Source: Isoetes taiwanensis
Taxonomy: Eukaryota > Streptophyta > Lycopodiopsida > Isoetales > Isoetaceae
Direction: 5' to 3'
DNA: 64,000 nucleotides
Assembly (NCBI GenBank): GCA_021234155.1
Contig: JAJEKV010000039.1
Span: forward strand, 3,640,745 to 3,704,744
How positions within the stretch are numbered: the stretch's first letter is position 1; each line of letters starts with the position of its first letter. The translations under genes and the position numbers were made by a program. This document shows, in pieces, positions 1-13,325 of the stretch. The notes under the pieces were generated by a model that ran no database searches, was not told the DNA's origin, and was given only the letters and a program-made list of their open reading frames with translations.

Positions 1-2100
1 TTGTCACGAAGAAACAATGTAGGAGAAAGATCTAGTTAGTATTGACATGATGTTGAGAACAAATTTGTCCATAACGAATTCCAACAAAGTGGGCATGGTT
101 GACATCTCTTATGCTTCCCACCTCAATTTAAAATAGACCAACCCCTTGCCCCAAGCCTGCCCTACTGCTAGTTCATAACTATTTGTCTCGAGCTTCAAAT
201 TTTCAACTATTTTTTTCTTGGTTTTTGCTCATCAACTAGATGAATAGTGATGTCATAAATAAGTAAATAAATTTAATAAAAATAAAAATAAATAAAGGTG
301 CATTGAACGACGTCCATATCCGCATGTCTGCATCATGCAACGCTGCGCAGACGTCGGTGTGGCAGCCAAGACGTGGAGGTCTTGTTTGTGGAAGGTTAAG
401 AGGAACGACAACGAGATAACAACATCCTTAACGGCATCTGGACGTCATTCATCGTCGAGACAAGTCTTCTACAAATTAATAGAATAGAATAGAATATAAA
501 GTAATTGTTGCAAGTTCATAATAATAGTGCCAAAGTGTTATAGTAGCCAACAAGGCCACGTTGAATTGAGGACCCACGCATGTATCATCTAAAAGTGCTT
601 GTGAGGGATGTATTGAATTGGCCCTATGTTCATACCAACTAGCATATCATTATCTTATCATTACATGATGTAGTGAATCTTTTTCTTACGTAGAATAATG
701 GAATTTCTACCTACACCGTACCCCACAAAACCCTCTTCCACATGAGACAAGTCAATACACTCTTAGTAATGCCATAAGGTCATGTAATTTACATCTTGAT
801 TTCAAAACCATCTAGCCTAATATACAAAGTGGACGTGGACGTTACTTGCCTTAATGATGTCAATTTTGCTTGGTAAGATTGTCATGAAAATCACTGAATT
901 ATGGGAAGTGTCTTCGCACTGCAAGTTCCATAAGCAGTGTCTATGTCAACTTTGCTTGCTTGATATGAATTATGAGTTGGCTATGTAATGCGTAATGTCT
1001 TGTACAAGTTCCACAAGTTACCTGCCTTGTCTGTGTTAAATTTACTTGCTTGATATGAACTATGAGTTGGGCTATGGGATGTGTAATGTTCGATACACGT
1101 CACGCTACATCATTCCAACAACTAAGTGTGATTTGGGATACGCTCTGAATGCGTGAAATGCATTGGAAGTACTAAAAGTGAAATAGTATGAAGATTTTTG
1201 CATATCCATTTCATTATGTTACACGCTTTGTTGATTCATTCAAGGTGAAGATTCGTCAAACATAAGTAGAGTTTGCCAATGGTTCAAATTGTGTGGCCAT
1301 CCATTGTAGGGCCTAAGATGTGGACATATTAAGCATTGGTAATGACTTGACACGGTCTTCTTCAAAATTATCAATGAGACAAAAGCATGGAAAGAGAGGG
1401 GGAGGAAACTTGCGCATCACGACATTGTCTATGTTTGTGGGTACATGAAGGGGCACAGAGGCGAGAGGGTACTGTAGGTTCTCCTTGAGGCATGGGAGCC
1501 TGTGGGAAGGTATGTGGGATCCCAGAGGGAACTGTAAGTTCTTCTCGAGGTATGGGAGCCTCTGGGGAGGTGGGGTATCAGGAGGGATGTGGGAGCCTCT
1601 AGGAAGGTGGGGTATCAGGAGGGTATGTGGGCCTGGTAGATGCACGTAAGTGGTTGGGGGGCAACGACTTGGAGTCGGTCTAGAAGGTTCAATCGTGCTT
1701 ACAAGGTGCATATGCCAAATGCGCAGAGCAACATAGAAGGCAAGGGGCACTGATAATATTACCATGAGGGGTGTGATTCGGGAGGATCGAGGAATATACT
1801 TATAGAATAGATAGATAGTAGTTTTAACGTCACACCACTAGGGCAATATACTTGTAGAATGCAAAGTCTTAAATGATTGGGGAAGATCTTAGCCATCTAA
1901 TATTATCACAAAAAGCGTGATTCGGGAGTATCACGGAATATACTTAGAGATGCAACGTCCTAGATGATGGGAGGAGATCGTAGCCATCTAAAATTCTTAG
2001 CGGGTAAATTAATTGGGAACTTTAAAGGTTGATTTTAAACCTACCATTGGGGTAAAGGAGGGGAGGAGCGCCCAATTCGCCGCTAGGGCCTCCTCCTCAT
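1..2100. other. Intergenic, no gene recognised
   Basis: No reading frame here resembles a known protein. Short local duplications are visible. One ~85-bp unit containing 'gcttgatatga' recurs at about 955-1000 and 1045-1085. Another, with 'atactt' and 'tagccatcta', recurs at about 1840-1900 and 1945-1995. A G-rich segment (1490-1630) repeats the phrase 'gggagcct' and gives an antisense proline-rich frame (1313-1765) that I read as a by-product of the repeat. Confidence 0.5.
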
Positions 2101-2277
2101 AATCCCCTCCTGCGCTATTCTTCACTCGTTTTTCAGGCTTTACTTAGCCTTAGTTAGAGGGTTCGCCCATCGCCGCCTTGCGGGGGGCTGGGCTGGGCTG
2201 GGCTTCTGTCGACAGACCCATTTCTCAAGTTTTTGGCCCTCTTCTCCTGGATCTTCATAGATTTCCTCATCAGTCTT

Positions 2278-2350
2278 CAGATTTATCTATTCTCGCCCAT
2301 CAATTGGGCGTCAGATTTATCTATTCTTGCCCATCAATTGGGCGGCAGAT
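2278..2350 (+). repeat. Tandem duplication (~36 bp x2) upstream of the DUF1685 gene
   Basis: Two adjacent copies start 'cagatttatctattct' and end 'gcccatcaattgggcg'. Each carries the short palindrome cccatcaattggg. They lie about 165 bp upstream of the chosen ATG, so they probably fall in the 5' UTR or core promoter. Confidence 0.75.
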
Positions 2351-2514
2351 GCGAGATTGATACACGATTGTTTCTAGCTTTTTAGTCAACGGGCATTGAT
2401 TTGTGGCGGGGTGTAAAATTGGAGGATTTGAAGGAAAATTGGAGGATTTGGAGGAATATTTGTAGTTGTTTGAAGGATTTGAAGACGTGAATCGGTACTG
2501 GAGTTTTGTGTGGA

Positions 2515-4014
2515 ATGAAGGAGGAGATTGAATCGGCAGAATTAGAAGGAGTTAGTGGGAGATTATCGGAGGAAAAAGAGGCGGAGAAAGGATTTCTGAG
2601 AGGCGAATGTGTGAAGCTGGATGAATTGCCGAAGCCTTTTTCTGCGTTTGGGTCATACAGGCAGAGGCATGGCGACATGGAAGAGCAAAGCAGCAGGGCA
2701 GCCGAGGCTCCGGCAAAACTCGGGCTGAAACCGGACCCCGTTATCATCCCTCCGGCGCCGGGCTCCCCCAGCATTTTCCAGCCCAGAAAGAAACCCCCTC
2801 GCCCCAAACACAAGACCCAATCGGAGCTGGAAGCTGCCTGGGAACGGAAAAAGGAACTCCTCGACCGTAACGAGGCTGAGCACAGGGCGATCGTCCGTTG
2901 TAAATCTGACATGGCCGATCGGCCGACCAGGACGGTGCCACGTAGCCGATACTCTCTCAGCTTGACCGAGGATGACATGGACGAGTTGCGTGGTTCCTTG
3001 GACCTTGGCTTTGGGTTTGGTTTCAGTAACCAAGGTGATCGTGAGCTTTGGAACACCCTTCCAGCTCTTGAGCTCTGTCACCAACTTCAACAAGTTAAGC
3101 TCTCTGGTAGATCTTCTCCAGTCTCATCTCATGATGGTGAAGATAGTCCTCTCTCAATCTCTAGCCCAGGTACAACCTTTTTTTTAATTCAATTCAATTT
3201 ATCTCCTTTCTTTGTTTCTTTGTTTGTTTATATTTATTTATTTATTTTCTTAGAATAGAATAGAATAGAGTTTTTGCCGTTTTCCTATTAGTTGTAATAA
3301 ACCATACATATACAACATGGCAACTGGGTCAGCGATTCCGCCTCCGGAATGGAAAGTGGCACAGCAATTCCGCTCAAGCGGTCACCTGCAGGTAAGAATC
3401 AAGCAAAACACCCAGTTGCCATGTTGTGGCGGCCTGGAAGTGGGTCGCGGATTCCAGACCCGCTCCCGCCGGTCGCGGGGCCCTTGGAATCCGCTTCCCA
3501 CATTCCATGCCGCCATACATAATAATATTAGTCGTAAATAGAAGATACATACATAAGCTAAGCTTAGATGGGAGATTACTACAGGGGCTCACACCTCACA
3601 AGTTAAACCCTACAACTCCTTTGTTTTTACAATAATTGTCAATGGACCCTAGAATTTTGTTTGCATTAAGGCAATGAGTCTAGCTTGGATGATGTATCCA
3701 TGGAGCCCTTCTATGTTAGACTATTCAAGCCGAATGCCATGCCCTTTCCTGCCTTATGAAAGAAGCATTGTAGTGCATTGTTGAAATGCCCTAGCTTGGA
3801 AATACAATTTCATGAAAATTATATAGCAATGCATAAAATACCATATCATATCAAATTAGAGTATCCTAAATCATTAGCATTGCCAAAGATTATATTAATG
3901 ATATGGTAATTCTAACCACGTGTTTGTTTTCTAGGTGATGAACCTCAGATTGTGAAGTCTAATATTAAGCGTTGGGCTCAAGCAGTAGCATGCACTGTTA
4001 AAAATAGTTTATAG
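2515..4014 (+). CDS. DUF1685-family protein, two exons
   Basis: Exons are 2515-3169 and 3935-4014 (phase-1 GT-AG intron of 765 bp), giving 244 aa. The start is the first ATG after an in-frame TGA at 2488. Residues 1-140 are acidic, then Pro-rich (PPAPGSPSIFQPRKKPPRP), and look disordered. From about residue 143 comes the conserved block SLTEDDMDELRGSLDLGFGF, then NTLPALELCHQLQQ. Exon 2 supplies the usual ending, with basic residues and WAQAVACTVK. This domain order is typical of plant DUF1685 proteins, whose biochemical role is not established. The intron carries a foldback insertion (3312-3515), and exon 2 is easily missed because it is only 80 bp. The family assignment is from recognition of the domain. 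No function is inferred. Confidence 0.86.
3312..3515. repeat. Foldback / MITE-like insertion in the DUF1685 intron
   Basis: There are two consecutive hairpins. An 18-bp perfect inverted pair (acaacatggcaactgggt) lies at 3312-3329 and 3410-3427. Directly after it, an imperfect ~29-bp pair lies at 3427-3455 and 3485-3515 (tggcggcctggaag versus its complement). The segment is more GC-rich than the intron around it. I could not define a target-site duplication. Confidence 0.65.
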
Positions 4015-6097
4015 TGTGAATACATTAGAGATGTTGACATGTTGACAAGAGTTAATGCCATACTTAGGGACTTTGGTGGTTAATGTCATACTTATAAACT
4101 CTAAACTTTGGTATTAACCACCATTCACCACATTGAATTTAAAAGAAAATCAATAAAAAGTCCACTTTATCGTGGATTTGGATCTTTCGTTTTGTCTATA
4201 ATTTTGTGATGGTCGTACTTTAATCGTTTTTCAATTTTTTATAAATCTCTACAAGAGAATTGTTGTCATAAGGCCCTTTCATAGGCAACTAACTACCTTC
4301 GAAATGTATGGGGTTCCTAGGTTTATAGCAACTGCACAATTTGCGCAATTGGGCGGGCGGTAGAAGGTTTAAGGGTTCAAAACAGCATCATTTTAACCAA
4401 AAATTGATTTGATATAGCAACCAAAGAGACAACCTAGATAAGATTTCTTTGATTGTCTCCATGGCTATTAGGATGATTGGGACAATGCAACAGGGTCGTA
4501 GTAGGCAAAAAGCCATTATGATCCAAAGCAAGGTTCTGCTTATAGTCATTTCAAAAGGGGAAGTTCTAAATTCAATCTTACAATTAGATAGTTGCTAAGT
4601 TACGTTCTAATAAATTCAATAATTGTGACCTGTCTAGCATGCAATGAGGGCTTTCTGAATAAATAATGAGTATCACATTTGAATATGCTCTATCTATCTT
4701 TTCGTTTTTCTTATTTCCATACATGTGTGCTTCATAAAATAAATGCACAAATATATTTAGAGCGAGCCCATACAAGTGGGATGAACCACGTGGAAGGGAA
4801 GGATGTGTGGCCATCGATCGTTGCAATATTCAAAGAAGCACACATAAGTTAGAGGGTAAACCATCTTGCCTTGTATGCTAATGCCATGCCCTAGTTTACA
4901 AGTTAGATACTATCTAAGAAGGATCTCGAGTACTCATCTCGGGGCCTTTCCTAAGACAAGAGTATTTTACTTACTGGTTGTCATGTTATATTCAAATAGG
5001 TTAAGCCTGCCCCTCTCTCAAACCCTGTGTGTGTAGGATCAACCATAGATGCCAGAGGTGAGATCTTAACCTTGGAGACCACAACTCATACAGAGCCCCT
5101 ATTACTCAAATAGTCCAGGGACATGCCACTTGAGGTCCCAACTAAGCATAGATCTAGGAGCCCACTAGAGAACAAAGGATCAATAACAATAGACCCTACG
5201 AAAGTCCAATTTCCAATGGAAGGAGGCGAGAACCGTCCAATAACTCCTCATCAGGGGGATTCTGACCTCCCTGCCATCTCTGGCATCCCCAACTAGCAAT
5301 AGTTGTGTCTCGTTGGCGCTATTTGAACTAGACCTCGCTTGCGCTGCTACTCAGCATGTGGCAATCCCTCGGTTGGTCTATGAAGATCGGGGCGGTGTTG
5401 AGAAATCTACAAGATAATATTATCAACATTACTTATACCTTTTGCTTGTTTAAAAAATGTAGTAACTTCAAAGACAACATTCAAATAGCAGATACAACCT
5501 GTTCTTGTATTCATTTGTGTAGCAAAAACGAATTGCTACTGTACACCTTATTTTGAACAGCCCAATCGGATCTTAAGTTTTCATCTTCTGCATCTAACTA
5601 CAACACTCATCTATCTGTGCTACATATTCTAAACGAGATAGATAGGCTTGTCATTCATCACAGCAGCAGTATACAATGTGTGGGAAAATCTGAATGGGGA
5701 GCTGACTATAGGAACAATGTCTAGCTACCCCATAAATGAAATAAGAAAATATGCAAAGGCAAGAGAGAGGACAATGGCGACAACTTCTCATCGGGATAAA
5801 AAACCCCGCTCTTTAGGGTTTTCAAGGAAAACCCTAATGAGAAATAGTTGCCAACGGCCCCGGGATGCCCTGAAGAGCAAGGTAGGAAATTGGTGAAGCT
5901 AGCCAAAATGCGCATCAACGCCATGGAATGTGTGAAACCTGAAAAGAAGGAGAAATGCCTAGAGAGTACCCGTTAAACTTTAATAAAATACGTACAACCA
6001 TGGCAGCTACGCACCCCCTAAGAAAATAGTCCCCAGAAAGCAAAAATACCCATTAGACATTAGGGGCCGTAAACAAATATATATAGAAAATAGAAAA
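4015..6097. other. Intergenic, no gene recognised
   Basis: AT-rich sequence with only short, unrelated frames on both strands. I found no domain, splice-supported exon or terminal repeat. Confidence 0.5.
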
Positions 6098-6260
6098 CAT
6101 CACCGAGAGATGGAAAAACAAATAGCATCACCAACAGGTGGAAATCATCTAGCATAACCCAAAGGGTGGAAAAATATAGATAGCATCACCCAGTGGATGG
6201 AAAATAATTTGCATCAGCCGTCGGGTGGAAAAAAGCATCACCCAACGGGTCGTCAGTACT
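6098..6260. repeat. Degenerate ~30-bp tandem array
   Basis: About six imperfect copies of a unit built from 'gcatcaccca' plus 'gggtggaaaa' run head to tail with irregular spacing. They lie beyond the low-coordinate end of the copia remnant and could belong to its LTR or untranslated region, but I could not pair them with a second LTR. Confidence 0.6.
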
Positions 6261-7149
6261 GAACATAAATATATAAATAATAAACGACAATAATCACCAC
6301 AACACCCAATGAGTGGAGGATAATGGAGTTAGTATTGAAAAGGAAATAAACATGAACATGAAACAAACTCAAAACTATATAAAAGAGCGGGTAGGGAGGG
6401 AAGCAATGAACAAGGAAGAGACGCTGATATGAGAAGACGCCAATAACCAACCATAAGAATGAATAGTGTATATATAGCTGCCCGTTCCTTTCCAGAATGC
6501 CGATCCGATGGCCCAGATCGATGCCTATTCTAAACGAGATGCACTCAGGAGTATCATGGTCATTGGATATGTCGATCCTATGGCCCAGATCGTCTGTTGG
6601 AGCCTCTGGGCACCTCTCGTTTCCCTTATGGTCATTTATGATTGGGGGCGCCCATAATTTGAAATATGAAATACGCATTCGCTTATGGTTTTGATGGAAT
6701 ATCGAGCCTCTATATGGCTTCGTCCAAGATTTTAGAATATGAAATACAGAGGCTCGAACCTCTACCAAAATAATTGAAAATCCTAATAAGACTACATGGA
6801 CCAATATAACCAGTGAGCTAACATTATTATTTTCTATCTTAAGTCTATGTTTTCTTTTTATAACAACTCATTCAATTGTTTTAGGATATGGTCTATGGCT
6901 TCAGGAATTGTCATTTTTACATCCATATCAAATTCCTCTGGAACCCCCTGTCATTGTGCTACATATTTAAGTGCCGATGTGCCTGCTCAGTTCGATTTCC
7001 ATGTCTTCATCGATTCAATTCAAACAAAGGGGCCTAACAATTTTGGGCTTAGGCAAACAACCATTATCCATTTCAAACCCTAGGTCTGGTCTATTATTTC
7101 TCTGAAAATAAATGACATGATCATTACAATGTCAAGTTATCAATCCCAT

Positions 7150-9397
7150 GCATTCATATTGCCCTTAATGTCATTTTTCTTTACACTGGAATGTACACCA
7201 ATCAATTCTGAAAACTTTTCCCTTGTGGCAATGCTTTAATTAGGACATTAGTAGCCTGATCTTCTATCTAGATATACTCAACATAAATGAAAACTTTTGA
7301 TACCATGTCTCAAATGAGATGCATATGCAACTCTATATGTTTTGTCCTTTCATGAAGAGCCGAATTCTTAGTTATTGCAATGCAACTAGAATTGTCTGAC
7401 CATAAGACTATTGGTGACGTCTAAGTAGCTCCTAGCTCACTGAAAAAGCCTTCTGAGTCTTAGCAACTGGCGTGGTTGCATAATTCGGCCTCGGTGTGGA
7501 CATTGCAATGGAAGATTGTTTCTTGCTCTTCCAAGTAATGGCAGATCCCTTAAGCATCATAAGAAACCCTAAGGTGGATTTTCTTAAATCAGTAACACCT
7601 CCCCCGTCAGCATCGGACTACGCTTTCAGAACTAGATCATTATTATTGAATAAGATTCCATGATCTGATGTACCCTTTAAATATTTGAGCACTCTCTTAA
7701 TAGCTACCCAGTGTGGTCTACCTGGATTGTAACAAAGTCTGCTTAGTAAGCCTACAACGTAGGCAATATTGGGTCTTCTATAGTTGGATACATACAATAA
7801 GCATCCAACCAATTCCCTACAAGGTACTCTTTCCATTTTCATCCTTTCTTTTTCATGTTTAGGTGACATATCAGAGGAAAATTTGTGGCCATGTACTATT
7901 GGAGTATTCATAGGGTTGCATTCCATCATCTTGAATCTTTTTAAAATTCCCTGAATGTTGCTTACCTATATGAGTTTAAGTTGTTTCTCTTCCTCTGTTC
8001 CTATTGACTTCCATTCCAAAGAATTATTTTAGCTCACCTAAATCTGACATATCAAACTTTTCCTGTCAAAAATATATAGACATTTCTACCAGTTTGAAAT
8101 CTTATAAACTCTTGTTCTTTGAGATAGGTGTCCATGCAATTGTATCATAGTCTCGGTGACTATTTTAACGCATAGATTGTACACCTCAATTTCCAGACCT
8201 TGTTCTCTTCTAGTTCAAATCCTGTTGCTGCTTTCATGTATATTTCATCCTCAATTTTGGCATTAGAAAGGCCATGCTGACATTCACGTGATGAAGATCA
8301 AGATCATGTGCATTTGCAAATGCTAGAAGAGTTCTAATGCTGGCCATTTTGAGTATAGGCGTGAAGGTCTCCTCCAAGTCTATTCCCCATTGCTGAGAAA
8401 ATCCTTGGGCAAATAGTCTTGCCTTATACCTCTATGTGGTGCCATCAAAACCAGTTTCAATTTAAATATCCACTTATTGCCAATTATATTTTTATTAACC
8501 GATTTCTCTACAATATCATATGTGCCTTTCCTATGGAATGAGTTCATCTCTTCAGTCATTGCATGTCTCTATTTTTTAGCATCAGGAGCATTTATAGCCT
8601 CAGAGTAATCGTTAAGTACATTAGATTCAATATAGCCATGAGATCCAAAATTACCAGCTCATTTTGCAGTCTCCCTCTTCTTCTTTTTCAGGTTCTATCC
8701 TTCTACTTTTTCCACTTTCTTTTCTTCCAAATTTGTATGTATTTACCTTGAAATCTTTGGTCAACTTTTCAACTTTTGTAATTCTCTTCTTCCTTTGTCG
8801 AATGATTGGATGCTCAATGGAAAGCTCTTGCATTATGTTTTGCTGTAATTCAGTAATGTCAGGGACAGTGTCAAGTACATCATTATCATTGACTTCATCA
8901 TGTTGTGGCTCCATAGTGATTTCATGATCATCTTCATCATTTAAGTCAATATTATGCTTATCGTCATTATTATTTACCTCTCCTTGATTGTTCTTGACTT
9001 TATGTACTGCCTTATCATTCAAGTACTTTGTGGTATCTGCATCATGAGTTTTATATAGCATTGTTTCCACAAAATTTACATCTCTGCTGATAGTTGTTAT
9101 TCTATTTTTAGGGTTATACATCTGATATCCCATTGACTACTCGTCATAACCAACAAAAAAAAAGCTGAAAATGATCTATCATCTAATTTTGCCTTCGATT
9201 CTTCTTGTATATGAATAAAACCAAGACATCCATATACCTATAGATTTTCAAATGTTGGAACATGATTGTTCCAAAGCTCTTCAGGTGTTGTACCCTTTGT
9301 GCTTAGAGATGACAGCTTCAACTAAATATAGATGGCTGTTTTTACAGCCTCTTCGCATAGGAAATTGGGCAGACTTAATTGTTTTAGCATCGATGAC
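7150..9397 (-). pseudogene. Copia pol remnant: integrase C-part, reverse transcriptase, RNase H
   Basis: From high to low coordinates the minus strand shows TPEELW with GCLGFIHI (end of the integrase core, ~9300-9210). Next comes KLDDRSF..FFVGYDE..GYQMYNPKNR..ISRDVNF (9190-9060). An acidic linker follows, then RT wording YKARLFAQGFSQQ and DLEETFTP (~8430-8360), DLHHVNVSMAFLNA (~8290), and late RT/RNase H wording NYRRPNIAYVVGLLSRLCYNP with AIKRVLKYLKGT (7800-7660). The last recognisable part is LWSDNSSCIAITKN and HERTKHIELH (~7400-7310). Many stops interrupt it, and I did not find the catalytic YVDD box. Confidence 0.8.
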
Positions 9398-11812
9398 CAG
9401 GGATAGGTTCTATACGTACAAAATTAAAATTCCTGACGTATAAAGTCAAAAAATACGTATTTTTTAATAAAATACGTATTTAACGTATAAAAACCTCGCC
9501 GGCCGGAAAAAAAAAATGGCAGACGCTGAATTTTTTTCACATCTGTAAAGATAAAACAGCATTATGCGAATTTTTTTTTTTTTTTGGGGGTTGGCGTCGC
9601 GCAAACCTTCATTTAGCGTCTGTGAAAAAACTTTCAGCGTCTGTGACGCTGAAAGAAGTTTCAGCGTCGTAAATTTGAATTTAAAAAATATATATATATA
9701 TATATATTATCAGTTATCTAAACATATATAAAGCAGTTGGGTTTTTGTTTGAACCTAATATTTTTTCGCCAGCAAAATATTTGGGGGCGACACGTGTTTT
9801 TGAGAAAGAAAAAATGAAAATAAGAAAGAAAATTTGAGGGCTACGGATTTCTTGCTCGAAGCAATCCTCTCCTCTCTTTTCTTTTGTTTCGTGCTTTGCT
9901 CTGCTTTGCTCGCTCTGCTCGCATGCCATAGCGGATCCATTGATAAGTGCGGCGGGCAAGTGAGGAGGCGTGATCCGCATAGCAATGAGGCCATAGCAAG
10001 TGAGGAACTGTGATCCGCCATAGCAAGCGAATTATTTTTTGTGGGAGAGGTCCGCTTGGTGCAGCCTTTTGAGAGGCATTGTCATGCATGAGCTTCGATT
10101 ATACGGATCGCGAGCTCTATTTGGATCCAAGCGGGGGGCTAGGCTGGCGGCGATATTTTCACGGCTTTAAAAAAGGTAACAGGGCGCAACAAAATGATCC
10201 CTTCCTCGATTGGTTGATCCTTCCATGACTTCGGCGAAAGCGGTGCGGATCTCGGAAGGATGGTCTCCAACGTACCCTTATTTTCATCTCTAGTAAGGAG
10301 AAGATGCATTTTCATATTTTGGGCGGCCCCTGTTTTGCTCTTATTTGGATATCGAGTAATTATTCGGCTATGAGAGGCTTAAATCGATGGAGTATGGTCG
10401 AAAACGACTTCCTATTCCTCGATTAAGACCGGTGTTTTCAATCGGCCGGATTTTGGAGCCGTGGGTGATGGAAAAACACTCAATCTTGGCGTTTGAGAGA
10501 GCTGCGGCTTATATAGCGACTTTGGGTGATGGAGGAGGAGGCAGCTCAATGTAGCTCGGGTTTGTGAACACCATTTAATCTCACCAGTCATATGACCCTT
10601 TTCCTTCTTTGAAAGAGTGAAGAATCTTCCAACAATGAGTGATAATCATTCATACTATATATATTTCTTGCATAATAAGGTTTGGGGCCAACGCCAAACA
10701 AAAAATTCATGTCTTGTTGTAAAACCCCAACACGCGCTATCGACGTGAGCATTGCCTCCGAGCACATCTTCTTGGATAAAATTTTAATTACATACAAATT
10801 CCATATGGTGCATTGGGCTCATTGGCGATTCTTACGTGGACAATCCACACGTTTTATTTTTACGGTTCTTGACCATTGGAATAGGCGTAGGGGCTTGGTT
10901 TGCCTTGTGACAAAATAATTCGAGCCAATAGTATCTAATGAACCCTGCTTTGGGGCACCGAACCGGACCGAGAAGTAACAAGCGGGTTGCGTATTTTTTG
11001 CTGAGGGGGCGAGGCCAAGGCTAGTTTTCCTTCCCCGTGGCAAAATCTTGTAGGCGTAAATCCATAGTCACAAATCGACATAAAAACTTTCGAAACTGCC
11101 ATATTAATTCTAATAGCAATGGAAAATGACTATTTATAAAAGCCTCCACAATTAGTGTTTTGTGGCCTCCACAAACACTAGAAAGGTGAAAGACAAGTTT
11201 CAAACCATAGTATACAAGTCTAGTCTAATGAGCTAGTTTTCCTCTCATGTCATAAACTGTGGAGCTCAAAATTCATTGTAAAGTTCTTATCTAAATTTCA
11301 GCAAAATCATTTATCTGAATAAATACGAGAGTTTAGAATTGTCCAAATCTTAGACACAGTTAGTTCAACTTTTGCAGGTTCAAAACTAAAATTCTTTCGA
11401 CTTTATACAAAATGTCTTTTGCAGCATATGGGACAAAAGAAATGTTCGCGGCGGCCTTGGCCGCCGCGATAAATTTCTTGTATATATAAAGGTATATCAT
11501 AAAACTTTGGTATATAATGTGTCTGATTCTTACATGCCTGGATGCCGTTCGTTTAAGGTGGGGCCAGTGAGGTGGCAGCATCAGAGCCATCCATTTCTTT
11601 TGGGCATGCATGGAGGCATGCATGGGTCATGCATGGGGGCATGCACCACATCCCGGGACCGTTGGATCGAAAGGGGAGGATAAATCCTAGCCCTTGATTT
11701 TTTGTAAGGAAGGTGCAAGGAAGGTCCCTTAAAGTAGATTTGGTGTAGCAGATCTTAGCCGTTAGATCAAAAGGTGAGCTTTAATCCTAGCCATTCACTT
11801 TTAAATATTAAA

Positions 11813-12556
11813 TTGATTTTTTTTTTTAAAGGAGGTGAGGTGTCACCCTCATTAATAAAAAGGTAATGAGGTGGCAAAACATTTATGAGTGGACTTTCTA
11901 GGAAGCTTCCTTTTATTTAATCACCTTCAAAGGCACGTAGCTTGCATTAGAGGGGTCGGATGGAGGTGGGACCCACGCCGTTGGATTCCTCTCGTTGAGA
12001 GCTTTTCAATGAGTGGTGCTTTGACACTATTTCGTCGCAGCTGCAGCCAACGTGATCGCACTCTAAGAATCTTCTTGGAACCTTAGAATTTTATGGAATT
12101 CATGGTAATTTATAGGAATCTAGGGAATCTTCAGAGATCTTAGAGAATCTAGAGGAATTCCAAGAGAATCTTAGGGAATCTAAAGGGAATCCATGGGAAT
12201 CTCAGGGAATCTAAAGGAATCTTCATAATACGTGGAGAATCTAGAGGAATCTTGAAGCAATCTTGGAGAATCTAGAGGAATCTTTATAGAATCTATGGGA
12301 ATCTCAACAGAATCTTTGGGAATCACAAGGAATCTCAAGAGAATCTTTGGAAAATCAAAGGGAATCTTTCTAAAATCTTTGAGTAACTAGGGTAATCTTG
12401 ATGGAATTCTGAAGAATCTTTGTAAAATCATAAGAATGTAGGGGAATCTTTGTAGAATCTTAAAGAATCTAAGGGAAGGCGAAGGGGATCTAGACTTCAT
12501 AGAAAATTGATTTTTTTTTTTAAAGGAGGTGAGGTGTCACCCTCATTAATAAAAAT
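11813..12556. repeat. Direct repeat pair inside the hAT element (~48 bp)
   Basis: The phrase beginning 'ttgattttttttttt' and continuing through 'aggtgaggtgtcaccctc' to 'attaataaaaa' occurs at about 11813-11861 and again at 12508-12556, almost identical. The second copy interrupts the gaatct array, which suggests an internal duplication or a small insertion. Confidence 0.75.
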
Positions 12557-13325
12557 CTAGCAGATCTATATAGAATCTTGAGGAATCTAGAGAATCTTGG
12601 GGAAGTAAGAGAATGTTCATAAAATCTTTAAGAATCTAGAAGAATCTTGATAGAATCTTGGTGAATCTAAGGAAATCTTCATAGAATCTAGGGGAATCTT
12701 AGGGAATCTATAGGAATCACGAGAGAATCTTTTGAGAATTTAAGGGAATCCAAGGGAATCTTTATAGAATCTTTAAGAATCTAGAGGAATCTTGATGGAA
12801 TCATGTAAAGTCTAAGGGAATCTTCATAGGATCTTAGAGAATCTAGAGGAATCTTAAGAGAATCTTTGGGAATTTAAGGGAATCTTTGGAAATTTAAGGG
12901 AATCTTCTGAAAGCTTTGAGAATCTAGTGAAATCATGATGGAATCTTGAAGAATCATGGAGAATCTTCCGATAATCTAAAGGAATCTAGGAGAATCTTCA
13001 TCAAATCTTGGAGAATTCAATAGAATCTTTGTACAATCTGAAGGAATCTCAAGAGAATCTTAAGGAATCTATGACAATATCAAGAGAACTTCTCTGAATC
13101 TAGGGAAATATAAGGAAATTTAGAGGAATCTTCATACAATCTTGGAGAATCTAGGAGAATCTACATAGAATCTTGAGGAATCTTGGGATAATCTTTGGAA
13201 ATCTAGCAGAATCTATGTGAACATAGGAGATCTAAGGGAATCTTCGTAAAATCTTTGAGAATCTAGGAGAATCTTGATAGAATCATAAAGAATTGAGGGG
13301 AATGCTTATAGAATCTTCATTGAAT
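12080..13325. repeat. GAATCT-based satellite-like array in the hAT element
   Basis: About 1.2 kb is made almost entirely of degenerate units of 10-17 bp around 'gaatct' (gaatctagag, gaatcttgag, gaatcttcat). The spacing is irregular, there are no long ORFs, and a strand-specific G/A bias is clear. It is interrupted once near 12510-12556. It lies between the two subterminal zones of the hAT element and so moves with it. Confidence 0.85.

Noticed and set aside
1313-1765. 150-aa minus-strand ORF with internal Pro/Leu repeats and a hydrophobic start
   Set aside because: The peptide repeats mirror local DNA tandem repeats. No homology recognised, no splice or UTR support.
2382-3093. Two antisense ORFs of 146 and 224 aa over the DUF1685 exon
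   Set aside because: Complement of a real, conserved coding exon. No motifs of their own.
6840-7100. Copia 3' LTR
   Set aside because: A TGTTAGG start on the minus strand near 7040 was tempting, but no second copy could be found near 26-27.5 kb.
9665-9710. TA-dinucleotide run as a replication origin or promoter
   Set aside because: Simple AT repeats occur symmetrically near both ends of the hAT element (also about 13386-13430), so they belong to its subterminal structure.
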